Assembly (NCBI RefSeq): GCF_019266065.1 | Contig: NZ_LPNR01000104.1 | Span: 1 to 64,000 of the forward strand | Direction of reading: 5' to 3' | Length of the DNA stretch: 64,000 nucleotides | DNA from: Nocardia sp. MH4 | Lineage (GTDB): Bacteria; Actinomycetota; Actinomycetes; Mycobacteriales; Mycobacteriaceae | Part shown: one piece after another, positions 7,932-16,457 of the stretch | Position numbering within the stretch: the first letter of the stretch is position 1 | Layout of the letters: each line of letters begins with the position of its first letter | Notes under the pieces: model-generated | What the model was told of the DNA's origin: nothing | Database searches by the model: none | Seen by the model: only the letters and a program-made list of their open reading frames with translations | Program-made: the position numbers and the translations under genes

Positions 7932-8922
7932 GAGCCGACGGGACCTCGACCCGGAGTTCGGGGTCCAGTGAGTCGTGGCTTTCGTAGTAGATGCGGGCAG
8001 CCGATGCGCCGGTTCGTGTCAGCCAATACAGGGTGACGTCGTCGAGGATGCGGTCGCGGGCAATGGTCTCGAACGGGCTGTCCTCGGTATCGCTCCACTC
8101 GGCGAATTTATCGAGGATCCAGGCGAGTAGTCCCACCGGTGAGTCGACGAGCGAGTAGCCGATGGTCTGCGGTCGGGTCGCCTGCTGTTTGGCGTAAGCC
8201 GCGCGGTGGCGCCAGAAGTCGCGGGTTTCCTCGGCCCACGCGCGCTCGGTCGCCGTCAGCCCCGCCGTGGTCATCCCGGGCGGTGCCTCCGCGAATGTCG
8301 TGTGGATGCCGAGAACCTGCGCCGGGAACCGGCCACCGAGAACAGTGGTGATATTGCCGCCCCAGTCGCCGCCGTGGGCCAGGAACTTGTCGTAGCCGAG
8401 TCTTCCCATCAGTTCCACCCATGCGGCCGCGATCTTCTCGGTGCCCCACCCAGTGGTGGCCGGCTTGTCGCTGTAACCGAAGCCCGGCAGCGAGGGAACC
8501 ACGACGTGGAACGCTTCCGCGCCCGCGTCTTTCGGGTCCGTCAGCTCGTCTACGACATCGATGAACCGAGCGATGCTGTCCGGCCAGCCGTGCGTCAAGA
8601 TCAGGGGAGTGGCGTCTGCCCGCGCGGAGCGGCGGTGCAGGAAATGGATACCCAGACCGTCGATGAGCGTGCGGAACTGGCCGATTCGGTTGAGGCGTTC
8701 TTCGAACGATCGCCAGTCGTACCCGGTGCGCCAGTAGTTCACTACCTCGACGAGGTCGGCCAGCGGCACACCCTGGTCCCATCGACGAGGGTCGGGTGCT
8801 GGGCGAGAGATTGGCCTTGTGCGCGGCGCCGACCTGCCGGGCTGCCTTCTTCGACACCAGCCGGAGCCGCACTCGAAAATGGTGCGATATGAACACCTGC
8901 GGGAATCGCGAGAAGAAGGCAC
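7696..8922 (-). CDS. epoxide hydrolase (alpha/beta fold) with disrupted N-terminus and extended C-terminus
   Basis: From about 8795 downward the protein matches the microsomal-type epoxide hydrolase family: DQGVPLADLVEVVNYWRTGY, IHFLHRRS, LTHGWPDS (oxyanion), GFGYSDKP, AHGGDWGG (nucleophile Asp) and the late His in AGGHFPSLEVPEY. The family N-terminus (a RIDIPxADLxDLRxRLxxTRWP-like segment) is not in frame. The reading VDG just before WDQGVPLA is in a different frame around 8783-8800, which suggests a one-base frameshift. Beyond about 7765 the sequence is foreign and overlaps the CPBP gene. Core catalytic residues are intact; whether the gene is expressed is doubtful. Confidence 0.65.
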   Translation of the reverse strand: MPSSRDSRRCSYRTIFECGSGWCRRRQPGRSAPRTRPISRPAPDPRRWDQGVPLADLVEVVNYWRTGYDWRSFEERLNRIGQFRTLIDGLGIHFLHRRSARADATPLILTHGWPDSIARFIDVVDELTDPKDAGAEAFHVVVPSLPGFGYSDKPATTGWGTEKIAAAWVELMGRLGYDKFLAHGGDWGGNITTVLGGRFPAQVLGIHTTFAEAPPGMTTAGLTATERAWAEETRDFWRHRAAYAKQQATRPQTIGYSLVDSPVGLLAWILDKFAEWSDTEDSPFETIARDRILDDVTLYWLTRTGASAARIYYESHDSLDPELRVEVPSALTMYPRDTEKCPRPWAQQRYRQIVRWTTPAAGGHFPSLEVPEYFVEDLREGLAAVLAAGSCASATPRRRGSAPSRSLR

Positions 8923-9000
8923 GCTTCAACGCCAATCAGCGCAAATAGCCAGAGGTTGAACGCATTCGAGGGTGCGAACGGTAACGAGCCACCACCCGCC

Positions 9001-9822
9001 TCACATTGTGGGTAGTTGCTCGCCTCGGACGACCTCGATGTCGAGTTCGATCTTGACGGTGGTGCCGACGGCGGCCACTCCCGCGCGCACGACCGCGCTG
9101 TAGTCGATCGCGAAATCGTTGCGGTGCAACAGTGTTTCGGCGTGGAACGCCGCACGTACGCCGCCCCACGGATCTTCCCCGAAGCCGCCGTAGGTCACCG
9201 CGAGATCGATCGGGCGACGCTGTCCGTGCAGGGTCAGCTCGCCCGGCATCACCCAGGTGTCGGCACCGGTGCGGTGAAACCCGAGACCGGTGAACGTGAT
9301 CGTCGGATAACTGTCGACATCGAGGAATTCCGGTGAGCGCAGGTGATCGTCACGCATCGAGACACCGGTGTCGATGCCCGCCGCTTTGATCTCGGCGTGC
9401 CCGGTGGACCGCTCGAACGGCTCGGCGATATCGAGCCGCCCGCTCACCTCCGCGAATCGGGCCTTGATGCTCGCGATACCGAGGTGGCGCGCGGTGGCGA
9501 TCACCGTCGAATGCAGCGGATCGATCGTCCACGGTCCCGGCGGGGGCGAGGTCACCGTCCCCGCCGCGGGTGCCAGTACCACTTCACCGACCGCGCCTGT
9601 CCCGGTGGCGGAGATCTGCGCGATCCGCGCCACCGGTTCGAACCCGACCGCGGTGAGCACCGCGGTGTGCGTTCCCGCGGGCAAGGGGCCGGTGCACACC
9701 GCCCCGGTCTCGTCGGCCGCCGTGCGGGCGATCTGACGCCCCGACATGTCGGTTACCGTGAGCACCGCGTTCGGCACCGGCCAGCCCTCCGCTGTGCGGA
9801 CGTGGCCGGTCAGCCCACTCAT
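9001..9822 (-). CDS. carboxypeptidase-regulatory-like domain fused to YceI domain
   Basis: The 273-residue protein has two parts. Residues 1-88 form a beta-sandwich carboxypeptidase-regulatory-like repeat (LTGHVRTAEGWPVPNAVLTV, ending AVGEVVLAPA). Residues 95-273 form a YceI lipocalin-like domain (WTIDPLHSTVIATARHLG, GRLDIAEP, PTITFTG, GELTLHGQRRPI), which binds isoprenoid or amphipathic lipids. It has no signal peptide, so it is a cytoplasmic-type YceI. Its ATG overlaps the stop of the MFS-fusion gene (ATGA). The shared N-terminal repeat links it physically or evolutionarily to that transporter. Confidence 0.85.
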   Translation of the reverse strand: MSGLTGHVRTAEGWPVPNAVLTVTDMSGRQIARTAADETGAVCTGPLPAGTHTAVLTAVGFEPVARIAQISATGTGAVGEVVLAPAAGTVTSPPPGPWTIDPLHSTVIATARHLGIASIKARFAEVSGRLDIAEPFERSTGHAEIKAAGIDTGVSMRDDHLRSPEFLDVDSYPTITFTGLGFHRTGADTWVMPGELTLHGQRRPIDLAVTYGGFGEDPWGGVRAAFHAETLLHRNDFAIDYSAVVRAGVAAVGTTVKIELDIEVVRGEQLPTM

Positions 9823-12395
9823 CGGCGGTCCTCGGGCTCGTAGCCGAGCCGCACGTCATGGGTGACCTCGGCACCGGACACGGTGACCTGATCCGTCACC
9901 GGCGGATACCCACGGGTGGTCACGGTGTACTGCCCTTCGAGCAGGTCGGGCACGACATAGCGGCCGTTTTCATCGGTGCGCACCGTTGCGGTCACCTCAC
10001 CCGCGGCGTCGCGCACGCTGACCAGCGCGTCGGGCACGGCCCTGCCGTCGTCGGCCCGCGCGGATCCGGTGAGTACCGTCATCGCGGACAACTCGATGTC
10101 GTGGCGGAGCGCTCCGTCGGCGGGCACCGTCAAGGTGATCGCGCTGGGGCGCATGTGCTCGGCGGCCGCGACCAGGGTGTAGACACCCGCCACCACGCCG
10201 TGGCACGTGTAGGCTCCGTCGCCGCCCGTGACCGCGGCCCCGATCACCTCACCACGCAGGTCGGTCACGGTGATGGTGGCACCCGGCACGGCCGATCCGT
10301 GGTCGGCGGTACGGACGACTCCCGACAACTCACCGGAGCCCACCAGGCTCAGATCCAAGCGCTGGGGCCGCTCGCCGACCGACACCGTGACCGCGGTCGG
10401 CTGGTGTCCCATCGCCGACACGATCAACACGTAGCCGCCCGCCGTCGGCGCGCTGATCGCATAACCGCCATCGGTGGCGCTGCTCGCCCGCGCGACCTGA
10501 CGGCCGCTCTGATCGATCAATGTCAGCACCGCCCCCGGCAGCGGCCGGCCGTCCTCGCGGCGGACGCGACCGTTCACCGTGCCGCTGTCCGTCCCGGACG
10601 CCGTGGCGGTGGGCAGAGCGGCCCGCGACGACACCTCGACCGCGGCGGCCCGATGACCGTTCTGTACGGCTGTCGCATGCCGCCCGGCCGCGGTGGTCGC
10701 CACCGGGTCCGCCTCGGACAGCACCCGCTCGGCGCCCTCCCAGACCCGCTCCCCGGGCTGGCTCGACTCGGCGAGTGCGGCCAGTTCGGCATCCAGAGCA
10801 TCAGCCGCGTCATCTTGCGACGCAGGCGCTGTCGCTGTCGGATCGAGGGCCGGATCGATGTCGATCGTGTTGCGCAACGGGCGGTTCGGCAGCACGGCGG
10901 TCGCCAGGAGCGCGACGACCGCCGCCCCCGCGGCGATGAGGAAGATCCGGCCGGTCGCATCGCCGTAGGCGGCGCGCACGACCGTGACGATCGGTGCGGG
11001 CAGGGCGTGCAGATTCAGATTGCTGCCCCCCGAGGAACCGGTCGTCACGCCGAGCTCGGCGAAACCCTTCGCCGATAGCTCGCCCACCCGGGTGGCCAAC
11101 ACCGAACCCAATACCGAGACGCCGATCGCGCCGCCGAACGTGCGGAAGAACGCGACACTGCTGGACGCGGCGCCGATATTGTGCACGCTCACCGTGTTCT
11201 GCACGGCGAGCACCAGGTTCTGCATCATCATGCCGACGCCGAGCCCGACAACGGCGATGTAGGCACCCACCAGCCACAGATCGGTGGCGTGATCGATCGT
11301 CGAGAGCAGGCCGAACCCGACCACCAGCAACGCGGCGCCGGTGACGACGAACGACTTCCATTTCCCGAACCGGGTGATCAGCTGTCCCGAACCGGTCGAC
11401 GCGACGAGCATGCCCAGCACCAGGGGGATGGTCAGCACGCCGGCCATGGTCGGCGAGTAGCCGCGCGCGGTCTGAAAGTACTGGCCCAGGAAGGTGGTCG
11501 ACCCGAACATGCCGACACCGACCGCGATCGAGGCGATGATCGCCAGACCGGTGGTGCGCTCGGTGACGATCGACAGCGGGATGATCGGTGACTCGACGCG
11601 CGATTCGACCACGACGGTCGCGAGCAGCAGCAGCACTCCGGCACCGACATACAGGGCGGATTCGCGGGAGAACCAGTCGTAGTAGTCCGGCTTGCCGGCG
11701 AACGACACCCAGATGAGCAACACCGACACCCCCGCGGTCAGCAGGGCGGCGCCGAACCAGTCGATCGACACCCCCTCCTTGCGTTCGGTGGGCAACCGCA
11801 GGGTCCGCTGCAGCAGCACCAGCGCGACGACAGCCAGCGGCACACAGACGAAGAAGCACCAGCGCCAGCCCAGCGGGCTGTCGACGATGACGCCGCCGAG
11901 GATGGGCCCGCCCGACATCGACACCGCCATCACGGCGCCCATGTAGCCGGAATAGCGTCCGCGCTCCCGCGGCGAGACGATGGAGCCGATGATCGCGACG
12001 ACGAGCGCGGTCAATCCGCCCATGCCGATGCCCTGGACGACGCGTGCCGCCAACAGGATCGGCACAGTGCTCGCGAAGCCCGCGATCACCGAACCGAGGA
12101 CGAAGACGACGATGGCCGACTGGACCAGCAGCTTCTTGTTGAACAGATCGGCGAACTTGCCCCAGATCGGGGTGGACGCGGCATTGGCCAGCAGCGCCGT
12201 GGTGATGACCCAGGCGTACGCGGTCTGCGACCCCTCGAGGTCCCCGATGATCGTCGGCAGCGCGGTCGACACGATCGTGGTGCTGAGCAGCGCGGTGAAC
12301 AGCGCCGCCAGCAGCCCGGTCATCGCCTCCAAGACCTGACGGTGCGTCATCACGGTGGGGGCGCGCCGAGTCTCCGTCTCGACTGAACTAGACAT
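9819..12395 (-). CDS. DHA2-type MFS drug exporter with three C-terminal carboxypeptidase-regulatory-like domains
   Basis: The 858-residue fusion has 14 hydrophobic helices in residues ~20-525, with DHA2 signatures: TIVSTALPTIIGDLEG, WVITTALLANAASTPIWG (motif A), RVVQGIGMGGLTALV and MSGGPILGG (motif C). After an acidic Ala-rich linker come three tandem beta-sandwich repeats of about 80 residues (starting near TVNGRVRREDGRPLPGAVL, LSGVVRTADHGSAVPGATI and LTGSARADDGRAVPDALVS). Ordinary exporters of this class are ~500 residues. The start ATG lies inside the last codons of the marR gene, with AGGAAG upstream. It is probably induced when MarR releases the promoter at 12924-12952. The substrate is unknown. 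Confidence 0.9.
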   Translation of the reverse strand: MSSSVETETRRAPTVMTHRQVLEAMTGLLAALFTALLSTTIVSTALPTIIGDLEGSQTAYAWVITTALLANAASTPIWGKFADLFNKKLLVQSAIVVFVLGSVIAGFASTVPILLAARVVQGIGMGGLTALVVAIIGSIVSPRERGRYSGYMGAVMAVSMSGGPILGGVIVDSPLGWRWCFFVCVPLAVVALVLLQRTLRLPTERKEGVSIDWFGAALLTAGVSVLLIWVSFAGKPDYYDWFSRESALYVGAGVLLLLATVVVESRVESPIIPLSIVTERTTGLAIIASIAVGVGMFGSTTFLGQYFQTARGYSPTMAGVLTIPLVLGMLVASTGSGQLITRFGKWKSFVVTGAALLVVGFGLLSTIDHATDLWLVGAYIAVVGLGVGMMMQNLVLAVQNTVSVHNIGAASSSVAFFRTFGGAIGVSVLGSVLATRVGELSAKGFAELGVTTGSSGGSNLNLHALPAPIVTVVRAAYGDATGRIFLIAAGAAVVALLATAVLPNRPLRNTIDIDPALDPTATAPASQDDAADALDAELAALAESSQPGERVWEGAERVLSEADPVATTAAGRHATAVQNGHRAAAVEVSSRAALPTATASGTDSGTVNGRVRREDGRPLPGAVLTLIDQSGRQVARASSATDGGYAISAPTAGGYVLIVSAMGHQPTAVTVSVGERPQRLDLSLVGSGELSGVVRTADHGSAVPGATITVTDLRGEVIGAAVTGGDGAYTCHGVVAGVYTLVAAAEHMRPSAITLTVPADGALRHDIELSAMTVLTGSARADDGRAVPDALVSVRDAAGEVTATVRTDENGRYVVPDLLEGQYTVTTRGYPPVTDQVTVSGAEVTHDVRLGYEPEDRR

Positions 12396-12885
12396 CCACT
12401 TCCTGACTTTCTGTCGAATCGGGTCGATGCTCACCCACACCGGTGCGGTGCGGAGCGGCCGCCAGTGAATTCCTCAGCTTCCGCACCACCGCGGTGGCCT
12501 CTTCGGCGTCGGCTTCGGTCCAATCGGCCAGCGCGGCGCGCAATCCCCGCGCCCGCGACTCTCGGACGCGCCGCAGCAGATCGCTTCCCTGATCGGTGAT
12601 CCGGATGAGGGTGGCTCGGCCGTCGAGGGGATCGGCATGGCGGGCGATATTTCCGGAGTTCACCAGCTCGGCGACATGTCTGCTCAGGGTCGATTGACTG
12701 ATGCACAAGTCCGCGGCCAGATCCACCTGTCGACACGGCCCCCGAGCCTCGAGCGAACCCAGCACCCCCACGCCTCCAGGAAGAAGGTCCCCTTCCTCGG
12801 GGTGGGAGAGCGCAGCGCGGATCGCCCGGCCCATGAAAAAGAGCTCCCTGATCAGGCTCTGAGCCGTATCGGGGGACACTGCCAT
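12388..12885 (-). CDS. MarR-family repressor of the MFS-yceI operon
   Basis: The 165-residue protein has the winged helix of MarR: VDLAADLCISQSTLSRHVAELV as recognition region and ADPLDGRATLIRITDQG as wing. The ATG at 12885 is preceded by GGGAGTAGGC; an in-frame ATG upstream would lie before the promoter. Its last codons (GAAGTGGATGTCTAG) contain the start of the exporter, giving an 8-base overlap and translational coupling. By position it is the self-regulating repressor responding to a substrate of the exporter. Confidence 0.9.
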   Translation of the reverse strand: MAVSPDTAQSLIRELFFMGRAIRAALSHPEEGDLLPGGVGVLGSLEARGPCRQVDLAADLCISQSTLSRHVAELVNSGNIARHADPLDGRATLIRITDQGSDLLRRVRESRARGLRAALADWTEADAEEATAVVRKLRNSLAAAPHRTGVGEHRPDSTESQEVDV

Positions 12886-12923
12886 GCCTACTCCCAGCCC
12901 TAGATATTTGCTTGCGGTATACA

Positions 12924-12952
12924 ACTATATCTAGCTTACTTGTACTAAGCAA
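12924..12952 (-). promoter_or_regulatory. promoter and MarR operator of the marR-MFS-yceI operon
   Basis: Read on the minus strand, TTGCTT (12952-12947) and TATAGT (12929-12924) are 17 bases apart. The spacer and -35 contain an inverted repeat, GCTTA-N7-TAAGC (12934-12950), placed where a bound MarR dimer would block RNA polymerase. The -35 abuts the stop codon of the upstream FAD gene, so this operon has its own promoter. Confidence 0.65.
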
Positions 12953-14425
12953 CTAACTGGCCGCGGAGTCGATGAGGTGGTGGGCGAGGGCGGCACCTTC
13001 CATGGCCAGGCCGGGTGGGTTCGTGGCGATGAACATGGAGTCGGCGGCCAGATTGCCCAGGGCGTGCCAGGTGGGATCGGGTCGATCCGCGACCAGCAGT
13101 CGGCGGGTACCGGGTTCGACGCGCAGGCCGCCGGTGGCCGACGGTTCGGCTGCGCCGCCGGCGAGTAGCGCGCTGACGAGGGGCTCGGTCTCCCTCGGCG
13201 TGGTGTACGCGGGCGGGTTGACGGCGTTGACAACGACATCGGCGTGCCATTCGGCGTCGTCGTGGACGGTGAAACCGCCGCCGGGTCGAGCTTCGATCTC
13301 GCCGAGGCCGGAACGGAGCCGGAGTCGGCCCGAATCCAGCAGCCGCAGTAGGAGTTTCGCGTTGTGCGGCACCATCGGTGAACTCAGGCTGCTGATCGTA
13401 CGGAAGTGCTCGGAGCGCAGCATGCTCCGGTCCGGCTCGGCCAGCAGCGGCCAGACGATCGGACCGAGCACACGGATCGCCATGGTGAGCAGGCGGCGTC
13501 CCTGATGCGGGTTGTCCAGCTCGGTCAGCTGACGGCGCAGCCGGGTCACGGGTTCCTCCACGGCGCGGATCTCGGTGGCGAACGACTCGAAATCCTGTCC
13601 CAGCTCGGCGAGTTCGGCGCGCATGAGCTCGACCAACTGGTGCAGGTGCACCACGCCGGCGGCGGCCAGCCGCAGCCCATTGGCCGGAGTGAGGTGTTTC
13701 GGTGCGAGCGGGAGTGGGCGCTGTTGCGCGAACGGGAGCACGCCGCTGCGAGAGAGAAGACTGATCGGTCCGGTGTGGTGGCCGGTCGTCAGCGCCGCGG
13801 CGATGTCGACCGCCGTCAGACCGCTACCGACCACCGCCACGTGCGCGTCGGCCGGTATCCCGGCGATCGTGGCGGCCAGGGGGTACGGCTCGTTGATGTA
13901 GCCGGGCGCACCGGTGAGCCCGTACTGGTCACGGGGACGCCCGCTCCCGACGCTGAGCACCGCGCGATCGACCGGATGACGGCCGCCGTTCGCGGTGTGC
14001 AAGACCGCTCGGCCGTCGCTCGCGCCGGGACGGGAGAAGCCGACGACCAGCGAATTCACCATGCTGACCTGCCAGCCGTTCCGGCGCAGTCGACCGATCG
14101 CGGCGTAGGCGGTCTGCTCCAGGTATTCGCCGTACACGCTACGGGGAACCAGCGGCTGACCTAGGCCCTCGTCGAGATACCGGGCCACTTCGCCCCGGTC
14201 CCGCAGCCACCGTTGGTAATGCGCGCGGTCGGTGGCGCGCACCGACATCAGCGCGGGCGGCGCGTTGACCCGGACCGCCTCGAGGTCCGGCTGGTACGGC
14301 CGGCCCCGCCACACCGCCGATGAGCCGTCGAACACGGTGATGGCGCCGGGCGCGCCCTCGATGGCCGCGAGTGCGTCGAGCAGCCCGACGGTCGCCGCGC
14401 CCGCACCGATAATGCCGAGATCCAT
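12953..14425 (-). CDS. FAD/NAD(P)-binding protein (NAD_binding_9 type)
   Basis: The 490-residue flavoprotein has an N-terminal FAD Rossmann motif, LGIIGAGAATVGLLDAL, and a central NAD(P) motif, VAVVGSGLTAVDIAAAL. It also has GRPYQPDLEAVRVNAPPALM, the conserved FxPDxxLNxP-like strand of FAD-NAD(P)-binding family proteins related to YdhS/HpnW-like oxidoreductases. The C-terminal NLAADSMFIATNPPGLAMEG closes the FAD site. The ATG at 14425 follows GGAAGGAAC. It is transcribed divergently from the LuxR gene across two matching operators. The physiological substrate is unknown. Confidence 0.85.
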   Translation of the reverse strand: MDLGIIGAGAATVGLLDALAAIEGAPGAITVFDGSSAVWRGRPYQPDLEAVRVNAPPALMSVRATDRAHYQRWLRDRGEVARYLDEGLGQPLVPRSVYGEYLEQTAYAAIGRLRRNGWQVSMVNSLVVGFSRPGASDGRAVLHTANGGRHPVDRAVLSVGSGRPRDQYGLTGAPGYINEPYPLAATIAGIPADAHVAVVGSGLTAVDIAAALTTGHHTGPISLLSRSGVLPFAQQRPLPLAPKHLTPANGLRLAAAGVVHLHQLVELMRAELAELGQDFESFATEIRAVEEPVTRLRRQLTELDNPHQGRRLLTMAIRVLGPIVWPLLAEPDRSMLRSEHFRTISSLSSPMVPHNAKLLLRLLDSGRLRLRSGLGEIEARPGGGFTVHDDAEWHADVVVNAVNPPAYTTPRETEPLVSALLAGGAAEPSATGGLRVEPGTRRLLVADRPDPTWHALGNLAADSMFIATNPPGLAMEGAALAHHLIDSAAS

Positions 14426-14483
14426 TGTGTTCCTTCCGATCACTGAGACCGGACCAGCGTCGCCCGCCCGCCGCACGTGGAAC

Positions 14484-14557
14484 ATCCCTCGCTCGAGGGG
14501 TAGCGCCGTCGTGGGAATTTCACACGCGGTCGGTCGATTACCCCTCAGATGAGGGAT
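14484..14557. promoter_or_regulatory. pair of matching 19-bp operators between divergent genes
   Basis: TACCCCTC-AGAT-GAGGGAT occurs on the plus strand at 14539-14557. TACCCCTC-GAGC-GAGGGAT occurs on the minus strand at 14502-14484. Apart from the four central bases they are identical, and each is itself an inverted repeat. They flank the two divergent promoters of the FAD gene and the LuxR gene. The LuxR-type protein at 14593 is the obvious candidate to bind them. Confidence 0.65.
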
Positions 14558-14592
14558 GGCGGGCGCTTGTCCGGGACGGCAAGGTGGCGGGC

Positions 14593-15711
14593 ATGGGTGT
14601 GACTGCGCTCGGGATGCGCCGACTGCTGGCTGGTATCGAGCAGGCGGCGGACGCGCACGCGCTGTTCGCCGAGACCTCGACGCGGTTACGCCGCATGATG
14701 CCGTTCGACGCCGCGGTCTGGGTGGCGACCGATCCGATCAACGGTCTTACCACCGCGCCCGTCCGGGTGGAGAACCTCCACGAAGGCGGCTGTGGCACCT
14801 ATTGGGAATCAGAGCTCTTCTCCGAACATGTGAACCTTTTCCGGGATCTGGCGCGGGCGCCGGTTCCGGTCGCTGGTCTGCGCGCGGCGACCGGCGATGA
14901 CCCGGGGCTGAGCTCGCTGTATCGAAATTTCATGTGTCCGCGCGGTTTCGACGACGAACTGCGCGCTGTGTTCCGCGTCGACGGGCAGTCATGGGGTCAG
15001 CTGAGCCTGTTCCGGGAACGCGGGCGAAAGCCGTTCCAGGACAGCGATATCGCGCTGTTGAGCGGGTTGTCCACGCCGATGGCCCGCCGGCTGCGCAGCT
15101 ATGCCCAGCCACTCGGCCCCGGTGCGGCGGGGGGCGCGGCAGCTCCCGGCATGTTGCTGTTCGACCCGAAGGGGGGCCTGGTCTCGATCAACGACGAGGC
15201 CAGACACCTGCTCGCCCAGATGCCGGCCGGCCCTGCCACCACGACCGCGCAAGGTATCGAATTGCCGCTGCCCGTCTGGATTCTCAGCACCGCGGGCCGG
15301 GCCCGGATCACCGGCGAGAATTCCCGGATCCGCATCCGCGGCACGACCGGCCGTTGGCTGGTCTGCCACGCCTCCTGCCTACGCGACCTCGCCGGGGCGC
15401 CGGGAATGACAGCGCTGGTAATCGAGCCCGCCACGCCGTCGGAGGTGGCCTCGCTGGTGGTGGCCGCCTATGAACTCACCCGGCGCGAGCTCGACGTCAC
15501 CGAACTGATCGCGCGTGGCCGGTCCACCGGCGAGATCGCGGCCACCTTGTTCCTGTCCGCCCACACCGTGCGCGACCACGTCAAAGCGATCTTCGACAAG
15601 GTCGGCGTCACCAGCCGGGGCGAGCTCGTCGCCACACTGTTCACCGACCACTACGCGCCACTCGCCGCTACCCGAACCGCGCGCGTGTTCGACGGGGAAA
15701 AGGGCGCCTAG
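14593..15711 (+). CDS. LuxR-family transcriptional regulator with GAF/PAS-like sensor region
   Basis: The 372-residue regulator has a GAF-like N-terminal half (residues ~10-175: LFAETSTRLRRMMPFDAAVW, RVDGQSWGQLSLFRE), a PAS-like segment (GMLLFDPKGGLVSINDEARH) and a C-terminal LuxR helix-turn-helix (LTRRELDVTELIARGRSTGE then LFLSAHTVRDHVKAIFDKVG). It has no receiver domain, so it probably senses a small molecule directly. I chose ATG 14593 because upstream codons are poorly protein-like and cross the operators. It is likely autoregulated and controls the divergent FAD gene. Confidence 0.88.
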   Translation: MGVTALGMRRLLAGIEQAADAHALFAETSTRLRRMMPFDAAVWVATDPINGLTTAPVRVENLHEGGCGTYWESELFSEHVNLFRDLARAPVPVAGLRAATGDDPGLSSLYRNFMCPRGFDDELRAVFRVDGQSWGQLSLFRERGRKPFQDSDIALLSGLSTPMARRLRSYAQPLGPGAAGGAAAPGMLLFDPKGGLVSINDEARHLLAQMPAGPATTTAQGIELPLPVWILSTAGRARITGENSRIRIRGTTGRWLVCHASCLRDLAGAPGMTALVIEPATPSEVASLVVAAYELTRRELDVTELIARGRSTGEIAATLFLSAHTVRDHVKAIFDKVGVTSRGELVATLFTDHYAPLAATRTARVFDGEKGA

Positions 15712-15766
15712 CGGCGGATCAGCCGGATTCGCGTCGATCGAAGGGTAGCCAGCCTTCGCCGTTCGC

Positions 15767-16282
15767 TCACCCGGCACGCACTACCCGGATCGCCGGCGGA
15801 TGTCGCAGGCTCTGGCCGACCACGCAATACCGTTCGGTGAGGTCGGCGAGTTTCGTCAGCGCGGCCGGGTCCACGTCGGACGAGGTCGTGACCGTGATCG
15901 TCACGGTGATCGGCGATATCCCGACGTCCGCGGTCCGGTCGATGCCGAGCGTGCCGGTGGCGTCGAAGGTGCCGGTGGCCTCGACCTCGGCGCCGGTGAT
16001 GGGCAGCGCCATGGCGGTGGCGACGCTGCGGCAGGTCACTCCCGCGCAGGCGGCCAGCGCTTCGAGGAGCATGTCGCCCGAGCAGGCATCGGAACCGTCA
16101 CCGCCGGTGGCCGGGTGCAGGCCGGCGCGCACCGGACCGGCGAAGGTCCGCACCGTGCAGGTGATACCGGGGTCGGCGAACGAACCGCCGCCGCGCAGGG
16201 GAGTGACCGCGGCCGCCGGGTCGTCTCGGTAGCGCTGTTTCACGCCAGCTTGCCGGGCTTTCAACTCCGCCGCCGTGGTCAT
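15767..16282 (-). CDS. OsmC-family protein (organic hydroperoxide/peroxidase fold)
   Basis: The 171-residue protein has the OsmC fold with two cysteines: one in SDACSGDMLLEALAACAGVT (C-S-GDML) and a second about 50 residues later in YCVVGQSLRHPP. In Ohr/OsmC enzymes a Cys pair reduces organic hydroperoxides; the first region here is less canonical, so it may be a general OsmC-like thiol protein. ATG start. It converges with the LuxR gene, leaving about 55 bases. Confidence 0.85.
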   Translation of the reverse strand: MTTAAELKARQAGVKQRYRDDPAAAVTPLRGGGSFADPGITCTVRTFAGPVRAGLHPATGGDGSDACSGDMLLEALAACAGVTCRSVATAMALPITGAEVEATGTFDATGTLGIDRTADVGISPITVTITVTTSSDVDPAALTKLADLTERYCVVGQSLRHPPAIRVVRAG

Positions 16283-16457
16283 CTGTCAAGCGTAGGCCGC
16301 CGCGACGGGCAGAGGCGCGCGCGCCGCGCTGAACCGTGGCCCTGGTACCGCGCGCGGTACCAGGTGCGTCAGGCCGGCTGCGACATCATGGGCATGCGCT
16401 GAAAGCGCGACACCCGACCCCTGAGCGACGGGGCCGGGTGCTCGACGCCCGCGCGGA

